NCBI GenBank assembly: GCA_016584305.1
Contig: JACEEZ010011976.1
Location: forward strand, 1 to 64,000
DNA: 64,000 nt
Direction of reading: 5' to 3'
DNA from: Chionoecetes opilio
Lineage: Eukaryota; Arthropoda; Malacostraca; Decapoda; Majidae
A program made the translations under genes and the position numbers. Under the pieces are notes generated by a model. That model was not told the origin of the DNA. It saw nothing but the letters and a program-made list of their open reading frames with translations, and searched no databases. Within the stretch, counting starts at the first letter, position 1. Every line of letters starts with the position of its first letter. This document shows, piece by piece, positions 36,006 through 45,300 of the stretch.

Positions 36006-36979
36006 GGTAGATAAAGGTTAGTTTTTTTGTTTTAAAAAAAGTTAGGTAAAGGTTAGGTTAGGTTAGGTTAGGTATGGGTTAGGTTAGGTATAGGTAAGGT
36101 TAGGTTAGGTTAGGTTAGGTTTAGGTTTTGTTTGTTTTGTGTCATTTTTGCAAAAAAAAAAAAAAAAAAAAAAATTGCGACAGAAACGGTTAGCAGATTC
36201 ATTCATAACACATAAAAACACACCAGAAAAACATAAGGCGCATCAGAAAATCGTTGGTTGGGTGAAACTATAAATTGACCTTAAAACCAATACACGATCG
36301 GTGGTTTTAAGTATCCTGTTTCTATAAACATACCTGTATCAGGTATGTTCTCATCATAAGGAGTATTTCTAACCCCTACAACAGTTGGCGAAAATGAAAA
36401 ATAACACAAGGGGGGTCTGGGGGGGCGACCCCCCCCTCCCCAACGAGGTTAGGTTACGTAATCAATGCCCGGGTTAGGTTAGTTAACTAGCAGGGGGTCT
36501 GGGGGGACTCAGCCCCCTCCCCCCAGTTAGGTCAGGAAAGTATTGGTCAATAGGGAGTATTGGTTGAAACTGCATATTTACCTATTTACTTATTGGTCAA
36601 TAGGGAGTATTGGTTGAAACTGCATTATCTCGCATGCAAACAGTAACTTGTAAGTAGGAGCAGAGACAAGAAAATAATAAAAGATGTAACAGAGGAATCA
36701 ATGCGGCTCTGCGGGGCCAGCACAATTACCCAGCCTAATCACCCCCAACAGCCTGTCACCACGACTAATAACCAAGAAATAAAGGAAAATTAAAAGAAAC
36801 GCAAATGACAAAAACTGAAAATATCATCTTCCTTTCCGTAGACTTAACCCCCCCAGCCTTGCCTACCTTCCTGGGGGGCGTGGTTCGGGGGGCTCGGGCA
36901 CAGGACAGAGGCACCCCCAGAAGCCCAGCAGGTGATAAAACAGGTATTGAGTAACTTACGCTTCGTTGCTGGCGGCCAT
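23846..36979 (-). CDS. RNF25: E3 ubiquitin-protein ligase RNF25 (RWD + RING)
   Basis: Eight - strand exons join in phase: 36979-36960, 35509-35441, 34633-34499, 32037-31932, 30508-30375, 28935-28815, 27382-27191, 24457-23846, giving 462 aa (human RNF25 is of similar size). Residues ~1-110 form an RWD domain (MEEIEALQAIMLDEV, then SLSPDYPDVSPTITLRNPRG, ending YELIE). A complete RING follows with ligands C126, C129, C144, H146, H149, C152, C185 and C188 (CAIC, CFHYFHSYC, CPVC). After it come an acidic patch and a helix ending KEKGGIINLEEEKNKF, which matches the family's GG(V/I)I-L-ER segment. The C-terminal 200 residues are Gly/Arg-rich with RGRG runs, longer in RGG-type repeats than I would expect from vertebrates. 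RNF25 ubiquitylates ribosomal and other targets with E2 partners; the role here is by homology. Exon 1 codes only seven residues. Introns are loaded with transposons and minisatellites. Confidence 0.93.
24774..25608. mobile_element. Large foldback element in RNF25 intron 7
   Basis: Two arms of about 411 and 404 bp (24774-25184 and 25205-25608) are reverse complements with a 20-nt loop. Outer ends are CAAAGACTACTGTACACTGG and its complement. Flanks GAACAGG (24767-24773) and GAGCAGG (25609-25615) look like a 7-bp target duplication with one mismatch. No protein frame. A near-perfect palindrome of this size is typical of foldback or snap-back transposons; superfamily not identified. Confidence 0.85.
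26731..26976 (+). CDS. Small ORF, Cys-containing fragment of a possible repetitive protein family
   Basis: 81 codons starting MEAVCSLKRDRC, with a CLLCQ pair and the sequence KLLTPSAQGLLTVEESA, then KLRDPKHRDATERVLLLKNA. The order 'Cys pair, (K)L(L/V)xP/S, G, L..A, R' is reminiscent of the N-terminal zinc-binding module found in repetitive cnidarian, mollusc and crustacean proteins, but the expected downstream His/Cys are missing. It lies inside RNF25 intron 7, on the opposite strand. Probably a truncated remnant of a mobile or multicopy gene; low confidence. Confidence 0.25.
   Translation: MEAVCSLKRDRCISFESCLLCQESKQDKLLTPSAQGLLTVEESAHSRSKLRDPKHRDATERVLLLKNAGESLYSDISQNFD
27425..28453. repeat. 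Minisatellite, 35-bp and 24-bp units, RNF25 intron 6
   Basis: About 1 kb made of 'gcttgtcccatcacagcac' + 'aaaacactaggt' units. Full units are 35 bp; shorter 24-bp units lack the 'aggttggtgc' part and occur mainly at the left end and around 27970-28100. It begins 43 nt from the 3' splice site of RNF25 exon 7 (27382) and fills most of the intron. Confidence 0.95.
28748..28803. repeat. (GT)n microsatellite next to RNF25 exon 6
   Basis: Imperfect GT run ending ~12 nt from the 5' splice site of RNF25 exon 6 (exon low end 28815). Confidence 0.9.
29006..30049. mobile_element. Non-autonomous hAT element with perfect 8-bp target duplication
   Basis: Ends are CAGAGCTGGGCACTAAATAC at left and the complement of CAGAGCTGGGCAGTATTTAA at right. 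It is flanked by ACTCTATT at 28998-29005 and 30050-30057, an exact 8-bp direct repeat, the hAT signature. Subterminal sequence is iterated 'gtatttaaatac' words. No transposase frame. The interior is interrupted by another element at 29379-29871. It sits in RNF25 intron 5, about 60 nt from the acceptor of exon 6. Confidence 0.93.
29379..29871. mobile_element. Mariner/pogo-like MITE nested in the hAT element
   Basis: Inverted ends CCGTATATGGCCGAGTATAA and (complement of right) CCGTACATGCCTGCGTATAA, followed by 'gacgac'. TA on both sides (29377-29378, 29872-29873) fits a TA target duplication. Inner copies of 'gtataagac' recur. No transposase. Being inside the hAT element, it inserted later. Confidence 0.7.
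30797..31261 (+). mobile_element. Internally deleted Tigger/pogo-type transposon
   Basis: Terminal inverted repeats CAGGTTGAAGTTCCCAAACT and complement, about 24 bp, flanked by TA (30795-30796 and 31262-31263). Only 465 bp long. It keeps the 5' part including the transposase start (31036) and then jumps to the 3' end, so it is an internal-deletion derivative. Located in RNF25 intron 4. Confidence 0.88.
31036..31176 (+). pseudogene. Tigger transposase N-terminal remnant
   Basis: 46 codons beginning MAPKRPGTP and containing LTISEKIDLLKKLD, the opening of the CENP-B-type DNA-binding domain of Tigger/jerky-like transposases. The frame runs out of homology after ~35 residues at the internal deletion point (Phe/Leu-rich nonsense then stop). 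Not functional. Confidence 0.8.
31547..31928. repeat. 49-bp minisatellite starting at an RNF25 splice donor
   Basis: About 7.7 copies of a 49-bp unit ('gcctagaaatacaacacttt' ... 'ccattgcctcacacctccta'). The last copy runs straight into the 5' splice site of RNF25 exon 4 (exon low end 31932): on the - strand the donor GTGAGGCAATGG is the start of a repeat unit, and each further unit carries GTGTGAGGCAATGG. Confidence 0.93.
32056..32345 (-). mobile_element. CR1-like LINE 3' end
   Basis: On the - strand the translation reads TRSNGFKKEMW, a stop, then RVVNYWNGLSRQVVSAESL and SFKRRLDKFIDGDERWM, typical of the C-terminus of CR1/Jockey-like polymerases. It ends with the 3' tail 'cttattttcttatgttctt'. 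Related 3' ends occur at 47018-47210 (-), 49951-50012 (+) and 56462-56573 (+). RNF25 intron 3. Confidence 0.75.
32533..33328. mobile_element. Pogo/Tigger-like MITE carrying an inner palindrome
   Basis: Outer ends CAGGGAAGTCCCG and its reverse complement, flanked by TA (32531-32532; 33329-33330). Subterminal 'ctcgtatagcgaa' and 'ggttccaggacccc' words resemble Tigger-type ends. Inside, 32700-33125 is a second near-perfect foldback ('cagcccgggagtcctgtatt' with complement, ~25-nt loop) whose flanking 'taattagccaggtgtgcggc' segment is tandemly repeated on the right arm. No transposase. Confidence 0.75.
33655..34490. repeat. 41-bp minisatellite, ~20 copies, RNF25 intron 3
   Basis: Units of 'tctgtggatagatgtagaag' + 'tacttgatgtgtgtctatagt', 41 bp, with A/G variation at two sites. 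The array ends only 4-8 nt from the 5' splice site of RNF25 exon 3 (exon low end 34499). Confidence 0.95.
35878..36281. mobile_element. Foldback element enclosing (TTAGG)n
   Basis: Arms of ~100 bp ('tatagtttcacccaaacaac' ... 'ctaaccgtttctgtcgcaat') face their complement, separated by poly-T, a TTAGG-rich core (36045-36130) and poly-A. Half-copies of the same end ('aatctgctgaccgtttctgt') occur at 62000-62025 and, diverged, at 38200. RNF25 intron 1. Confidence 0.8.
36045..36130 (+). repeat. Interstitial TTAGG repeats
   Basis: About 12 GGTTA/TTAGG units with occasional changes (tatgggttagg, tataggtaagg). TTAGG is the ancestral arthropod telomere repeat. Here it lies in the interior of a foldback element, so it is not a telomere. 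Confidence 0.85.
36282..36620. repeat. Dispersed repeat block with G-run motif
   Basis: Contains 'tctcatcataaggagtattt', G/C runs (ggggggtctggggg) and 'gtattggtcaatagggagta' direct duplications (36540 and 36595). The same phrases occur at 35660-35850 and, in part, at 38830-39150 and 47240-47320. Dispersed element family of unknown class; RNF25 intron 1. Confidence 0.55.
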
Positions 36980-39306
36980 GACGGGGAAATAGGTACTTTT
37001 GAGAGGGCGAATAGTCTTGCAAGTACTAGATACACTAGACTTTGGACCTCCACCGGCCGTATTCCAGACTGTAACGGCGTATTTTTGGTATAAATGAAGT
37101 CTTCAGCCTCTTTAGGTATCGTGGTCAGAGTGGTCAATGCGGTGGGTGGGTTGTTCTATGGTTATTTATCAAATTTTCCAACACGTCTGTAACAGGCAGG
37201 CGGTGATGGTGGTGGTCGTCAGCTGGGTCCCTGCGCGCCGCCGTCACCAGCGTCACGACTAAATATATAAAGGTGATATAATAAGGATATAAAGTGAAAT
37301 GATAAAGGAACAAGTGATATAACAAGGGTAATATAAAGGCTGTCACCTCTGTACTATCCTTGCTCACTACTTTCTGACAGCGACGTCAGAATAGCCAATC
37401 AACGGCAAGTTAATGTTTACATCCAATAATGTCTTGATTCTCATTGGTTTATCTTCCTGGCATCGTCTGAAACATGTATTTCCAGAGTATAACAAGATGC
37501 AAATGTAAATAAAATGGAAAAAAATGTCTTCTTCAGCAGCTGAGTGATTTTATAATTATTTTTCATGTGTGTTCTGTCGTTTAATGTGTTCTAATGGCTC
37601 CCTGTGACCCAGTTTTTGTTATAAAGTAAAGTAGATGTGCTATGCGGCTATTATTGTACAGTGTTACCAAGTCCATTATTTGTATCAACACTACCTATTT
37701 TTTTCTGGCAATACATTGCAACATCAAAACTTATACGCGAATGAAAGATAGAATAATTGAGACAAGAAATATTAATGTTTTTAGTATTTACCGCACTGGA
37801 TAGTTCAATATGGATGAGAGGACAGGTGAAAGTTTTGAGTTGGCAAGACATGTGGTTTGTTTACATGACCTGCAGCTGGTGTGACAGGGGGGTCGTGACA
37901 GTGCCAGCTGAGACCCACAGGTGCCAGGTGAGACCCACAGGTGCCACAGGGTTTGTGTGGTAGTGTGTGAAGGGGTACGCAGGAGTCGGAGTGGTCGTGT
38001 GTGCCAGGCAGTGCAACAGTGAGAGAGTAGGGTGGGGCGTGTCCTGCCATGGTAGGCGACAGGCACACAAAGTATATATAACAAAAGGAATTACAGGGCA
38101 GGACATTACAGGAATAACAGGGCATTTAGGTAAAATTTCGGTAGTGGGCTTTCACCGATTTAGAGGCCGAAACTTAGTTTTCCTGAATAGTTTTCATGTG
38201 TATTGAATTAATCTGTCACTCGTTTTTGTCGGAAATAAATTTTTGTTTACAGGTGTTGGGGTGCCCCGCCCCTCCCGGCACGCCCCGCAAACCTTGCTCC
38301 GCTTTGCACTGCCATAGTATTGATAATTTTCTTTTTTTCTTGATATCTGTTACTAAACCAAACCCCACCTCTAACCTAACCTAACCTGATTTAACCTAAC
38401 TTAGCCGTTTCTGGATGAAATAACTGTAGATTTTCAGTAGGACATGTAACGCCATTATTATGCAATTGCGGCATGGGAAATGGGGTTCAAAATACTCAGA
38501 ATGAAGAAATCTACACGATGATGCTTGTAAGAATCTTAGGACTTCTGAAAGCCCACTACCGAACTAATACCGAAATTTAAAGCAAAGATAAATATGCAGT
38601 GTCTACCAATACTCTCCTGACCTAACTAGGGGAGGCTGCGCCCCCCCAGACCCCTTGCAACTTAACTAACCTAACCTGGTCATTAATAACGTAACCTTAC
38701 CTCACTAGGGGGCTTTCGCCCCCCCAACCCCCCCTTGTGTTATTTTTCATTTGCGGTGCTACTGCAGTTTAAAGCATTACAAGGCACGTAGTTATAACCG
38801 TCCTCAACTTGTAGACCATTAGGAGCATTTCTAACCCAAACATCACATACAGTTAGCACTCGTCGGAAATTAAAAATACCACAAGGGGGGTCTGGGGGGG
38901 AGAATCCCCTCAGTGAGGTTAGGTTTCGTATCCAAAGCCCAGGCTAGGGCAGTTAGCTAGCGGTGGGGGGGGGGGGGGTCTGGGGTCGCAGCCCCTCCAG
39001 TTATGCCAGGAAAGTATTGGTTGATAGAGAGTATTGTACTAAAATACAGTTGTACCTAATTTCCAACAGCTATTGTAGGGGTTAAAAGTACTCCTTATGA
39101 TGAGAACGAATCGTTCAGGATACTTAAAATCACCGATTGTGTATTGGTTTAAACTGTACACATACCAAAACAAGGTAAAGATATGCTACGCATATGCGTA
39201 TGCTACAATATGCTACGCTATGCGTAACATATCTTTACCTTGTACCAAAACAAATTATGTATTTGCCAGACATGTGTGGAGGCGGCCTGAGGAGGAGCAG
39301 GTAGAG
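36980..39306. promoter_or_regulatory. Head-to-head intergenic region between RNF25 and AP4E1
   Basis: 2.3 kb between the divergent start codons at 36979 (-) and 39307 (+). The RNF25 side (36980-37500) is repeat-poor and may hold its promoter. The AP4E1 side is occupied by an inverted-end element (38133-38573, ends TTTCGGTAGTGGGCTTTC and complement) and by the 'ccaatactctcctgac' repeat (38600-39150), so the AP4E1 promoter would have to lie within or upstream of repeats. No core promoter motif is confidently visible. Confidence 0.35.
38133..38573. mobile_element. Non-autonomous element with 18-bp inverted ends
   Basis: TTTCGGTAGTGGGCTTTC near 38137 faces its complement (gaaagcccactaccgaa) near 38546-38562. 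'aatttcggta' and 'taccgaaatt' extend the match. No protein frame; contains CCTAACCTAACC near 38375. Confidence 0.6.
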
Positions 39307-42300
39307 ATGTCTGGCGTGCTGGAGAAGACCTGGAGTGGCCTGGTGCACAGTGTGTTTAGGGCGAGTAGCAGCAGCAGCAGCAGTAGCGGCAGCAGTGGTG
39401 CGGTGGCCAGGCAGATTGTGGCCGGACTGCCTGGCCTCAAGAATGTCTCCCTCGGCCTCATCCATTTTGTTGAGAAGCTTCAGGCGGCGCAGAGAATATC
39501 TAAGCAGGTCAGGCTGAGAAGATTGTGTCGTGGATTAGTTCGGTTGATTGAGGTTTTGGCAATTATTATTTTCAAGAAACAGGAATTAAATGAGATCTAC
39601 AAAAGGTCATCGGAAAACTAAAGATCCCATTGCTTGCCAGTTCATAAAGAAATAGAGTTTTGTGAATGGCTGACAGAGTGATGGAATACTGGAGAGAGAG
39701 GAAGAAGAGGGAGGGTTTGTGTGGGAGAGTAGAATGTATGGACTCTTTTAACCTTGTGTCTTTATATTATTTAAGCTGTTACTTTCTTGGTCAGGTGTCT
39801 TGTTATATTGTTGTCATGACCAATACTTCTACTACTTCCCCCTACTTCTCCCTGAGTCATTTAATCTCCTTCCAACAAATCCACATCCTTCATTTGATCT
39901 CACCGTCCTGCTGTAGCAATCCGTTCCTTTCCAATTCCCTCACCGTTTCCCTCTTGCTCTGTAACCCCTCCCCTTTTTATGCTTTGCCCTTGTGCCATAT
40001 GACCTCTTCTGTCTGGCACATTTCCACCTTTTTTTTGCATTAACCCTTCACGCCCAGATCTTTCCTTTCCTATATAAAATTGTATGTTGTTAGCCATGAA
40101 ATTACGAAAAGTAACTGAATATACCCAATTAGTTAGTCGACAAGAATACTAAACAGGTCATATCTATAGAATATTGCTTATAGTCACTAAAAATCATCTA
40201 ATGGTACCCAAATTACAATGGAAATTACATTCTGGGTCTCAAGGGGTTAAATCAATCAATCTACAGGAGGAGGAGCACTGTGTGGAACGTGAGAGCCGGG
40301 AGTGGGTGAAGCTGCTGTCCTGCCCTGGCGTGGGGGGCGCGGTGGTGGCCGACGTGCTGTGTCGCGCCCTGGTGGTGGCGGCGCGCGGCTACCCCCTGCC
40401 CACCCTCCACATCCACGCCATCAAGCTGACGCAGAGCACAAATATACTGCAGAAGAAGATAGGTGGGTGTCCGTTGGTCAGACCCACTGTGAGGGTTTAG
40501 GTGCTCATGTCTTGTTCTTAATTGACTCTATTTTATTCCCTCTTGATAGTAAAGCACTGGAATAGGTGCACAATTTTGTTATTCATTGTTGTAATAGCAT
40601 TGTATTACATGCACTGAATGTAAATGTATATTTAACTTAATCATTTATCTAATTAGCTTTTTTTTATTGACATTTGTATGTGATTAAAAAGTATAGTCGA
40701 TGATGAAGTTTTCTCCTGTTCAGGAAAATATCAACTCACTTTTGAAGTAATCAAGAGAATACTCATTCTAGTCTTGCATTATGTTTATCAAGGAATATGT
40801 CTACAGAATGACAAATTTATGCCGTTAATGACCTATAGTCTATTTTTTTATTATGGTCAAAATGCAGTAAGGAAGCCACGCCCTCTGCCTCCCCCTCTAT
40901 TCTACGGGGCAGCTGATTGGTGCATTCCTCGTATCATCACTACCAATCACAATATCTTCACTACTTAACAGCGGCGTGACCACTGGACAGAGCAATCTTC
41001 ACTACAAAGGGATTTCTGATATTGTCACCCTCTGTAGTGAAGATTGCTCTGTCCAGTTGTCACGCCGCTGTTTGTAGTGAAGATATTGTGATTGGTAGTG
41101 ATGATAGGAGGAATGCACCAATCAGCTGCCCCGTAGAATAGAAGGGCAGGCAGGGGGCGTGGCTTCCTTACTGCATTTTGACCCTAATAAAAAAAATAGA
41201 CTATAGTTCAAGATCATGACTCATGCCCACTCACACCCTTGTGTGGTGACCTTTAGGGTACCTGTTTGTGAGTCAGTCTCTGGGTCCGGGGTCAGAGCTC
41301 ACACTGCTTCTAGTCAACACCATCCATCGTGACCTTGCCGCCCCCAACCCCCTGCACGTGGCCGCCGCCCTCGCCTCCCTGCCCACCGTGCTCACCCCGG
41401 ACCTCACCCCGAGCCTCATCCTGGCCATCACACACTGCCTTGCACACCACCAGGTACTGTGCGGCACAACACATTGTACTATACTCTGTTTTTTTTTATG
41501 AGGTTAAAAATCCTGCCCCCTTGCTGCTTACTGACTGATATTTGATGCCAGGAGAAGGGAATACTACGCTTCTTCTAAATTTCAGTTGTATTTTATCATA
41601 GTTAGCCATATTATCAGGTAAACATAGGCATAATTTTAAGCATGAGACCTTAAGATAGAATGGAATTTTCACCTCGTTAAAAAAAATAGACTATTCATGG
41701 TTGTTATTTCGGTGTGCAGAAAATTCCACCAACGAAAATTCCACCCAGAAAATTCCACCCAAGAAAATTTCACCCATGTAAATTTCCACCCAAGAAAGTT
41801 CCACCCACAAATGATAAATGGTAAAAATGCATACATGTTTTAAAAACTTTCATTTTATTGCTTTACTTTCCAGACAACCAAAATGGTCCCAGGGTTAAAA
41901 ACCAGGTTAAAAATGAGATTTAAAAATTAAGGCAGACATAAACTACTTTTTCATTGTATTTTATTTAAAGCTTAGTTTAATGAAGATTATGTGCAACACC
42001 TTTCAGAAACTCCATGATGTCTCCACGATAGTTCTCCACGAGGATTTTCAGTCTTTTGTTTATAGTCTTGTATTTTTTTCGTTTTTGACTCATCTCCTCT
42101 TCGGACGTGCAATAATTTTGTTTGTGTGAGGGCTTCTTTTTGTAGTGCATCACAAAGCTTCCACAAATTCGGGTGCATACTTGTTATAGACGCTCTTAGT
42201 GCACTGTGAAAACCTTCTACAGCATTATTAGTTCTAGGTTGGTCATTCAGAGTACGCTCTCGTACGTTCCACACTTCAATTGGGAAAAGAGGTTCTACTC

Positions 42301-45300
42301 TTCTTCGTCGTTCGCCCCTTCCCCGTTGAATACCAATGTAGGCGCCTTCAAAGTATGTCATGAATTCAGCTGGTATAACTTCATCATCAGACAGAAGCTC
42401 GAATGCATCAACAACATCCTCGAGCGGTAGAAATGCCAAGCCACTAAAGCATTTTATTTTAAGAGCAAAAGAAGGGTCATTGTTGTACTGTTCTTTTTTA
42501 CCAATTTGACATATCTTCCGCCAACAGGATTGACCAAAATGAAACAAACAACCAGAAACTACAGCACTGTGAAAAACCGTTGTGAAAGCAGTGTGTACAC
42601 TGTACAGCTATCTCAAAATCCATGATGCACTGAACTGGTCGACTATTTGGACGTAAGTTAAAAATAGCCGAAAAAAGTCTTCGATAGGTAGCTTCTTTTT
42701 TATTAGGAAGCAAAGCAAACACACGTGGGAGACATGAATCATTAATGATAGCATGAACCGTAAAAAGCTGGGTCCAAAGGTTTGGTGCTGCTTTGAATGT
42801 TCCATCACAAGCCCATGAGTTACTTGTTGCTAATTCATCCAAGCCAGAATCTGTTGCAAATATTAGTATTCGATGCACGTCATCAATGCCACTATCAAAC
42901 GCCAAGAAACTGGAACCATCAGCAAGATATTTAAATGAATCAGGGATTTCATATCCAGTGCGACATGCTGGAAGTGCAGGATATCCTAAAGCAGTCCGTC
43001 GCCAGTTTTGTATAGTCCTAGAAAGCGTGTTAATATTTTGCAGTTGCGATCTAGCTTCTCCTGAAGTGGTTGTGTAGCACCTGCTATTAATTCTCTTGTT
43101 GATGTTGCACAACCTGCATGCACTGCATCGCGCATCGAATTTACTGCAATCCGTGCTTCTACTTTAGCACATGAAGCCGGATGAGTACGACTTCCTGAAC
43201 GAAACACTGAGAACGGGCTGATGCTTTGGACCCAGCTTTTTACGGTTCATGCTATCATTAATGATTCATGTCTCCCACGTGTGTTTGCTTTGCTTCCTAA
43301 TAAAAAAGAAGCTATCTATCGAAGACTTTTTTCGGCTATTTTTAACTTACGTCCAAATAGTCGACCAGTTCAGTGCATCATGGATTTTGAGATAGCTGTA
43401 CAGTGTACACACTGCTTTCACAACGGTTTTTCACAGTGCTGTAGTTTCTGGTTGTTTGTTTCATTTTGGTCAATCCTGTTGGCGGAAGATATGTCAAATT
43501 GGTAAAAAAGAACAGTACAACAATGACCCTTCTTTTGCTCTTAAAATAAAATGCTTTAGTGGCTTGGCATTCCTACCGCTCGAGGATGTTGTTGATGCAT
43601 TCGAGCACGCACGCACGCACGCACGCACACACTAGGGGAGTGTGTGTGTGTGTTTAGGGGAGGCGTGGCCGAGTGGTTAAGAGCTCTGGGTTCTGTGCTA
43701 GGAGACCCTGTTTCGATCCCAGCTCGCTCCCACTAAGGTCTCGCTGGTGACTTAAAAGCACCCTCATGTCTGCTCGTGTGCTGTGCATCTAGTAATGGCC
43801 TTGTGCCTGTGGACACAGTGAGCTTACATGGCCTGCCTGTTAAAATATAAAAATGGGTAGGTGTCATTATAAACAATTACTCCGCTCACTGACAGGCTGC
43901 GACCCACAGATATCGGAGGTTACATATAGCCTACGAGCAATAAAGGGCCATGAGCAATTTACATATAATAAAAAAAATAAAAAAAAAACACACACACACA
44001 CAAAAGCAAGTACACCTTCTATACTAATTTCACGCATTGTGGGTGGAACTTTCTTGGGTGGAAATTTACATGGGTGAAATTTTCTTGGGTGGAATTTTCT
44101 GGGTGGAATTTTCGTTGGTGGAATTTTCATGGAACCATTATTTCAATGAGCTGAATGGCAAGTAAATGGCATGTCCTTATTGATAATTTAAATATTTATT
44201 AATATATCTATGAATATTGATTTATGTATTAGTTTGTTCACATTAAAATCTCGATAAGTCATAGAGCATTGGGCTCATTGTGACTTTAAAAAAAATGGAA
44301 GGTCTTTAGAGGAAAATATGAGATTGATTGAATTTTTTAGAACTGTATACAAGGTGAGGACGAGTGAGATGAAAGGAGAAGGTCAAGGCTCAGGTAATTA
44401 TCATTTCATGACTTAACTTTACATGTATACACCTTTGAACCCCAGTGGTGTTGCAGGTGTACATCAGGAGGCGTGCAGCTGCCATGGTGGGTGTGGCAGC
44501 TGTTAGGTGTGGCCAGGAACTACAGGAGACAGCAGGCGACCAGGTGCCTCATCTGCTGCACCTCCTCACAGACCAGGACCCAGCGGTGGCCCTGGCAGCT
44601 GTGTCCTCTCTGGCTAAGGTGTACAAGGTGGGCTGCTGTGATTGTCTTTCCTTTCTTCTTCTGTTTACATGTGTAGTTTATTGTCTTATTTCTTCTTTCA
44701 TTTCCTGTTCATGTTTTCTCGTCCACCTTTCCTGCAGAAGTGTGGTCAGAAGGCAGCGCTGCGTGACCAGCTGGGGAGGAGTGCGTCTCACCTCCTCGTG
44801 CAGGCTCTCAATGGCGCCCTGCCCAAGGACTACCAAGTCAATGCCCTCCCCGCCCCCTTTGTGCAGATACAGATGCTCAGGTAACTTACAATCTCCAGTT
44901 TTGATGTTTTGAAGTCCCTTACAGTCTTGGGGAAAACTCATTGCTACTTTTCATCTCAGTATGCTGTGATTCACCATCTATCAATCAATCATTGGGGGCA
45001 TACGCCGGGGGGCGCGTCGCCTCGCCCACCCTACGACGCCACTCCCGGGGGTCACCACGCGTGAGTTCCCATGCAGGCTCCTTTCCCATACCAAGCAGCT
45101 CTCGACAAGAAACATCAACTTGCCCCAGCCACGAGCCTTGTGGGCGCCCCCTTGGCCTCCTCCACGCCGGATTGTCTCTTACAGATACAACCCGATGGGA
45201 AGGATCGGTTTCAGGGTAGTGTGCCACATGCCCATATAGCCGAAGTTGGCGCTGACGGACTATGCAGGTAATAGGCCTTGATTCAGTCTCACGGTGCAAT

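Larger units (their letters stand above)
41719..44128 (-). mobile_element. MULE-type transposon with iterated-motif ends, AP4E1 intron 3
   Basis: Ends of ~95 bp (41719-41815 and 44036-44128) are inverted copies built from six iterations of a 13-16 bp motif, gaaaattccaccca and variants. Between them lie a broken MULE transposase on the - strand, an inverted copy of part of it, a CA microsatellite and a tRNA-derived SINE. I found no convincing 9-bp target duplication. Confidence 0.8.

Noticed and set aside
36045..36130. Chromosome end
   Set aside because: TTAGG run is short, degenerate and enclosed in a foldback element within an RNF25 intron.
43657..43735. tRNA-Ser or tRNA-Leu gene
   Set aside because: A and B boxes are present but acceptor pairing is poor and a SINE body follows.
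41700..44150. MULE target duplication from similar flanks (CATGG...TTATTTC)
   Set aside because: The matching words are not adjacent to the element ends and have different spacing on the two sides, so I do not count them.
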